DNA of 6,867 bases from an uncultured Verrucomicrobiota bacterium (GTDB taxonomy: Bacteria; Verrucomicrobiota; Kiritimatiellia; RFP12; UBA3636), in assembly GCA_946534745.1 (NCBI GenBank), contig CAMNDA010000409.1:1-6867 (forward strand). Reading direction: 5' to 3'. The notes under the pieces were generated by a model. The model saw only the letters and a program-made list of their open reading frames with translations, was not told where the DNA came from and did not search any database. The position numbers were made by a program, and so were the translations under genes. The stretch's first letter is position 1. The number at the start of each line of letters is the position of its first letter. This document shows, in pieces, positions 4,892-6,867 of the stretch.

Positions 4892-5992
4892 ATGCTCAAG
4901 AAAATCAAGCGCTACGCCATCGTCCTGGTCGCCGGATGCGTCCTGATCTGGGCCGGACTCTGGGCGGCGAAGAAATTCGCCCCTCCCGTCTACTACAAGA
5001 TCGCCGCGAACGTCACCGGACGCGACTTCGTCGTGCCCGGCACCGTCGACCCCGTCGAGATCGCCCACCCGTTCTGGCGCGGCGCGAACCTCGAGGCCAT
5101 CCAGCGCAAGCTTGCCGCCGCCGCCGAGGACGCGACGAGCGGCACGGGGAAGTTCTCGCAGAAGGCGAGGCAGATCCGCCGGTCCGTCGCCGCCGGCGCT
5201 TCGTCCGCCGTCGCCGCGGTGACCGGCGGCGAGGCCCCGCAGGAGACCTTCGTCGCGGACGGCGCGCCCGCGGAGGAGCCCGTCGACGAGGGGCCCGACC
5301 CCCGCGCGGCGAAGAACGAGGACCCGGGCTACCCCTGGGGCGTCCTCGTCCGCAACGCGGACTTCTTCGACCCGCAGATGAAGAAGCTCGGGACGCTGCC
5401 CGCCGGCTCGGTGATCGAGCACATGACGGTCGTGAAGAAGCCCGAGGGCGAGGTCGTCTCGTGCCGCGTCCTGCGCAACCTCGAGTGGAAGCAGCGCGCC
5501 GTCGTCTTCTTCACGGCGGACCTCGTCCGCTTCGACGGCGTCACCTACGCCGACGCCCCCCGCAAGGAGCGCGACGTCGTGATCGACTACTGCACCGCCG
5601 CCGGCAAGCTCGAGGCGCTCCGCGCCGCGCAGCAGCCCAAGCGCGGCAAGAACCCCCACGAGGCCGAATACCAGGCCGCCAAGGCGAAGCACGACGCGTT
5701 CCAGAAGCGCGTCAACGAGGTGAACTCCAAGATCCGCTGGGCCAACACGCACGACCTGCCCGGCGGCCCGACGGAGCGCGCCCGACTTCTCCAGGAGGGC
5801 CGCAACCTGCGCAGCCAGCAGGTCGCGGAGGACGCCGAGTTCAAGCCGATCCGCGACAAGTGGACCGAATGGGAGCGCAAGCACCCCGAGCAGCACTGGC
5901 GCCCCGTCAAGGAGACGCCCGAGATGAAGGAGCTCCAGAAGATCGTCGACAGGCTCCGCCCCGCCGCGCAGCAGATCTGCCCGGGAATCTAG
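4892..5992 (+). CDS. Hypothetical single-pass membrane protein with SH3-like region and helical tail
   Basis: I do not recognise a named family for this 366-residue protein. A basic start (MLKKIKRY) and a transmembrane helix at about 9-27 suggest an N-in anchor with the rest outside the cytoplasm. An Ala-rich stretch (72-112) and an acidic, Pro-rich linker (113-146) follow. Residues 147-214 (YPWGVLV, LGTLPAGSVIEHMTVV, RAVVFFTADLVRF) look like a small SH3-type beta barrel, in which a Gly after LPA and the closing DLVRF are typical; this is inference from pattern. From about 232 to 355 the sequence is strongly helical and charged, possibly coiled-coil, broken by DLPGGP at 288-293. It starts at ATG 4892, 52 bases after the AsmA-like gene, with no visible promoter of its own, so co-transcription is likely. 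The start has no SD; the GAAC repeat lies directly before it. Function unknown; an envelope structural or assembly role is a guess from its neighbour. Confidence 0.75.
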   Translation: MLKKIKRYAIVLVAGCVLIWAGLWAAKKFAPPVYYKIAANVTGRDFVVPGTVDPVEIAHPFWRGANLEAIQRKLAAAAEDATSGTGKFSQKARQIRRSVAAGASSAVAAVTGGEAPQETFVADGAPAEEPVDEGPDPRAAKNEDPGYPWGVLVRNADFFDPQMKKLGTLPAGSVIEHMTVVKKPEGEVVSCRVLRNLEWKQRAVVFFTADLVRFDGVTYADAPRKERDVVIDYCTAAGKLEALRAAQQPKRGKNPHEAEYQAAKAKHDAFQKRVNEVNSKIRWANTHDLPGGPTERARLLQEGRNLRSQQVAEDAEFKPIRDKWTEWERKHPEQHWRPVKETPEMKELQKIVDRLRPAAQQICPGI

Positions 5993-5993
5993 G

Positions 5994-6075
5994 CGAATGC
6001 CGAATGCTGAATGCTGAATGCCGAATGCTGAATGCTGAATGCTGAATGCTGAATGCTGAATGCTGAATGCTGAAT
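5994..6075 (+). repeat. Tandem heptanucleotide array, unit (C/T)GAATGC
   Basis: Eleven complete 7-base units run from 5994 to 6070, and a partial unit TGAAT reaches 6075. Units 1, 2 and 5 begin with C and the other eight with T; apart from that base they are identical. The array starts 2 bases after the TAG of the preceding gene. It contains an ATG every 7 bases. The near identity suggests recent slippage-type expansion. Confidence 0.95.
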
Positions 6076-6086
6076 TGAGGGCGTAA

Positions 6087-6117
6087 ACTCGTCACTCGTC
6101 ACTCGTCACTCGTCACT
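6087..6117 (+). repeat. Second tandem heptanucleotide array, unit ACTCGTC
   Basis: Four identical 7-base units (6087-6114) plus ACT (6115-6117) stand 12 bases after the first array and end 4 bases before the ATG at 6122. The sequence is unrelated to the first array but the unit length is the same. With the first array it takes up almost all of the 129-base gap between the two genes. I see no convincing promoter or terminator in that gap. Confidence 0.9.
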
Positions 6118-6121
6118 TTCG

Positions 6122-6867
6122 ATGCGCTACGCCTTCGTCTCCGACATCCACGGCAACCTGCCGGCGTGGAACACGGTGCTCGCCGATCTCGCGGTGCACC
6201 GCGTCGACCGCATCGTGTGCCTCGGGGACGTCGTCGGCTACGGCCCGCAGCCGGCCGAGTGCCTGCGCGGCGTCTACGCGCACGTGCACCAGATGGTGCT
6301 CGGGAACCACGACGCCGTCGTCGCCGGGAGGATGTCCGCCGAGTCGTTCAACGACCGCGCCCGGCGCATGATCGAGTGGACGCAGACGCGCCTCGGCGAG
6401 AACGCCCGCGCGCTCTTCTCCTCCCTCCCGCTCGTCCTCAAGGGCCCCGGCTTCCGCTGCACGCACGGCGACTTCGCGGACCCCGCCGTCTTCAACTACG
6501 TCCGCACCGAGGAGGACGCCCGCGCGAACTTCGCCGCCGTCCCGGAGCAGCTGCTCTTCTGCGGCCACACGCACGAGGCCGCCGTCTTCCTGACCGGCGA
6601 GAGCGGCAACGTCTACAAGATCGAGCCGCAGGACTTCGAGCTGGAGGAGGGCAAGCGCTACCTCGTGAACGTCGGGTCCGTCGGCTCCGCGCGCGACGGC
6701 GACCCGCGCGCCTCCTACGTGATCTACGACGAGGAGCGGCGCGGCGTCTACTTCCACCGCGTGCCGTTCGACTTCGAGGCGTTCCGCGCCGCCGTCGCGG
6801 CCGCGCCCGGCCTCGACCCGGACCTCGTCCCGTTCCTGCGCGCCGCCGCCGCGCGCGGCACCGCGGC
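6122..6867 (+). CDS. Calcineurin-like metallophosphoesterase, C-terminus beyond window
   Basis: The frame is open from ATG 6122 to the window end (248 codons) without a stop, so the gene is partial, though probably nearly complete. All core motifs of the two-metal phosphoesterase fold are present: SDIHGN (7-12, Asp8 and His10), GDVVGYGP (35-42, bridging Asp36), GNHD (61-64, Asn62 and His63), THGDF (114-118, His115) and GHTHEA (148-153, His149 and His151). The GDVVGYGP and NVGSVG (residues 184-189) forms place it with the small bacterial YfcE/MJ0936-like phosphodiesterases and diadenosine-tetraphosphatase-related proteins. It is expected to hydrolyse a phosphodiester with Mn or similar metals in the cytoplasm; the substrate cannot be told. 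The start is firm because the first strand begins at residue 2. No SD is present: the bases before the ATG are the end of a heptanucleotide array. Its expression signals are therefore unclear. Confidence 0.92.
   Translation, partial: MRYAFVSDIHGNLPAWNTVLADLAVHRVDRIVCLGDVVGYGPQPAECLRGVYAHVHQMVLGNHDAVVAGRMSAESFNDRARRMIEWTQTRLGENARALFSSLPLVLKGPGFRCTHGDFADPAVFNYVRTEEDARANFAAVPEQLLFCGHTHEAAVFLTGESGNVYKIEPQDFELEEGKRYLVNVGSVGSARDGDPRASYVIYDEERRGVYFHRVPFDFEAFRAAVAAAPGLDPDLVPFLRAAAARGTA

Noticed and set aside
2704..4908. Very long minus-strand open frame (734 codons) across the phosphatase-like and AsmA-like genes
   Set aside because: It is Arg/Gly/Ala-rich with no recognisable domain and lies antisense to two genes with clear family motifs. 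GC-rich codons rarely give stops on the opposite strand.
4778..5896. Minus-strand open frame of 372 codons opposite the hypothetical membrane protein
   Set aside because: Leu/Arg/Val/Asp-biased shadow translation. The plus strand shows an anchor, linker and folded region with normal composition.
6075..6089. Possible promoter (TAAACT as -10) before the metallophosphoesterase gene
   Set aside because: Only 4 of 6 -10 positions match, and no -35 box stands at a suitable distance because that stretch is the heptamer array.
5907..6095. Minus-strand open frame through the heptanucleotide array (repeating HSAFSIQ)
   Set aside because: The repeat simply lacks stop codons on that strand. The start is inside the intergenic repeat and the frame ends antisense to a gene.
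5994..6117. Possible CRISPR array
   Set aside because: Units are 7 bases and directly adjacent, with no unique spacers and no cas genes nearby.

Overview
The window is GC-rich (roughly 70% by eye) with strong G/C bias at third codon positions, and densely coding with short intergenic gaps. It carries parts or all of eight protein genes and no RNA gene, IS element or CRISPR array that I can support. The taxon cannot be proved from the sequence. GC-rich DNA, SD-poor starts, heptanucleotide repeats between genes, and a VTC/DUF4956/LamG gene set would fit a PVC-type bacterium (Kiritimatiellota or relatives). I hold that only as a weak inference.

Left part, minus strand (reading 2418 down to 1). 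A small ribbon-helix-helix-like protein (1906-2418) has a good sigma70-type promoter (2494-2522). Its 3' end overlaps a probable intrinsic terminator (1901-1925). Next come a VTC-domain protein of the polyphosphate-polymerase type (1175-1882), a DUF4956 membrane protein (472-1173) that starts one base after the VTC stop, and a membrane-anchored protein with a LamG-like fold (1-449) that leaves the window. VTC and DUF4956 genes are known neighbours, often found with CotH-kinase genes. The truncated LamG-like gene may therefore be, or precede, the CotH-type member.

Middle, plus strand. A divergent AT-rich region (2419-2588) separates the minus-strand genes from an alkaline-phosphatase-superfamily protein (2589-3857). 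An AsmA-like single-pass membrane protein with an alanine-rich 11-residue repeat tail follows (3913-4839). Next is an unrecognised single-pass membrane protein with an SH3-like middle region and a helical tail (4892-5992). The first two of these genes share a promoter layout in which the -10 box ends exactly 7 bases before an ATG, which predicts leaderless mRNAs.

Right part. A 129-base intergenic region holds two unrelated tandem arrays that share a 7-base unit. A calcineurin-type metallophosphoesterase gene (6122 onward) then runs off the window.

No dramatic new system is visible. The best leads are the repeated leaderless promoter design, the three short-repeat intergenic arrays just upstream of start codons, the regulator/terminator arrangement in front of the VTC-DUF4956-LamG cluster, and the unusual metal-ligand set of the phosphatase-like protein.
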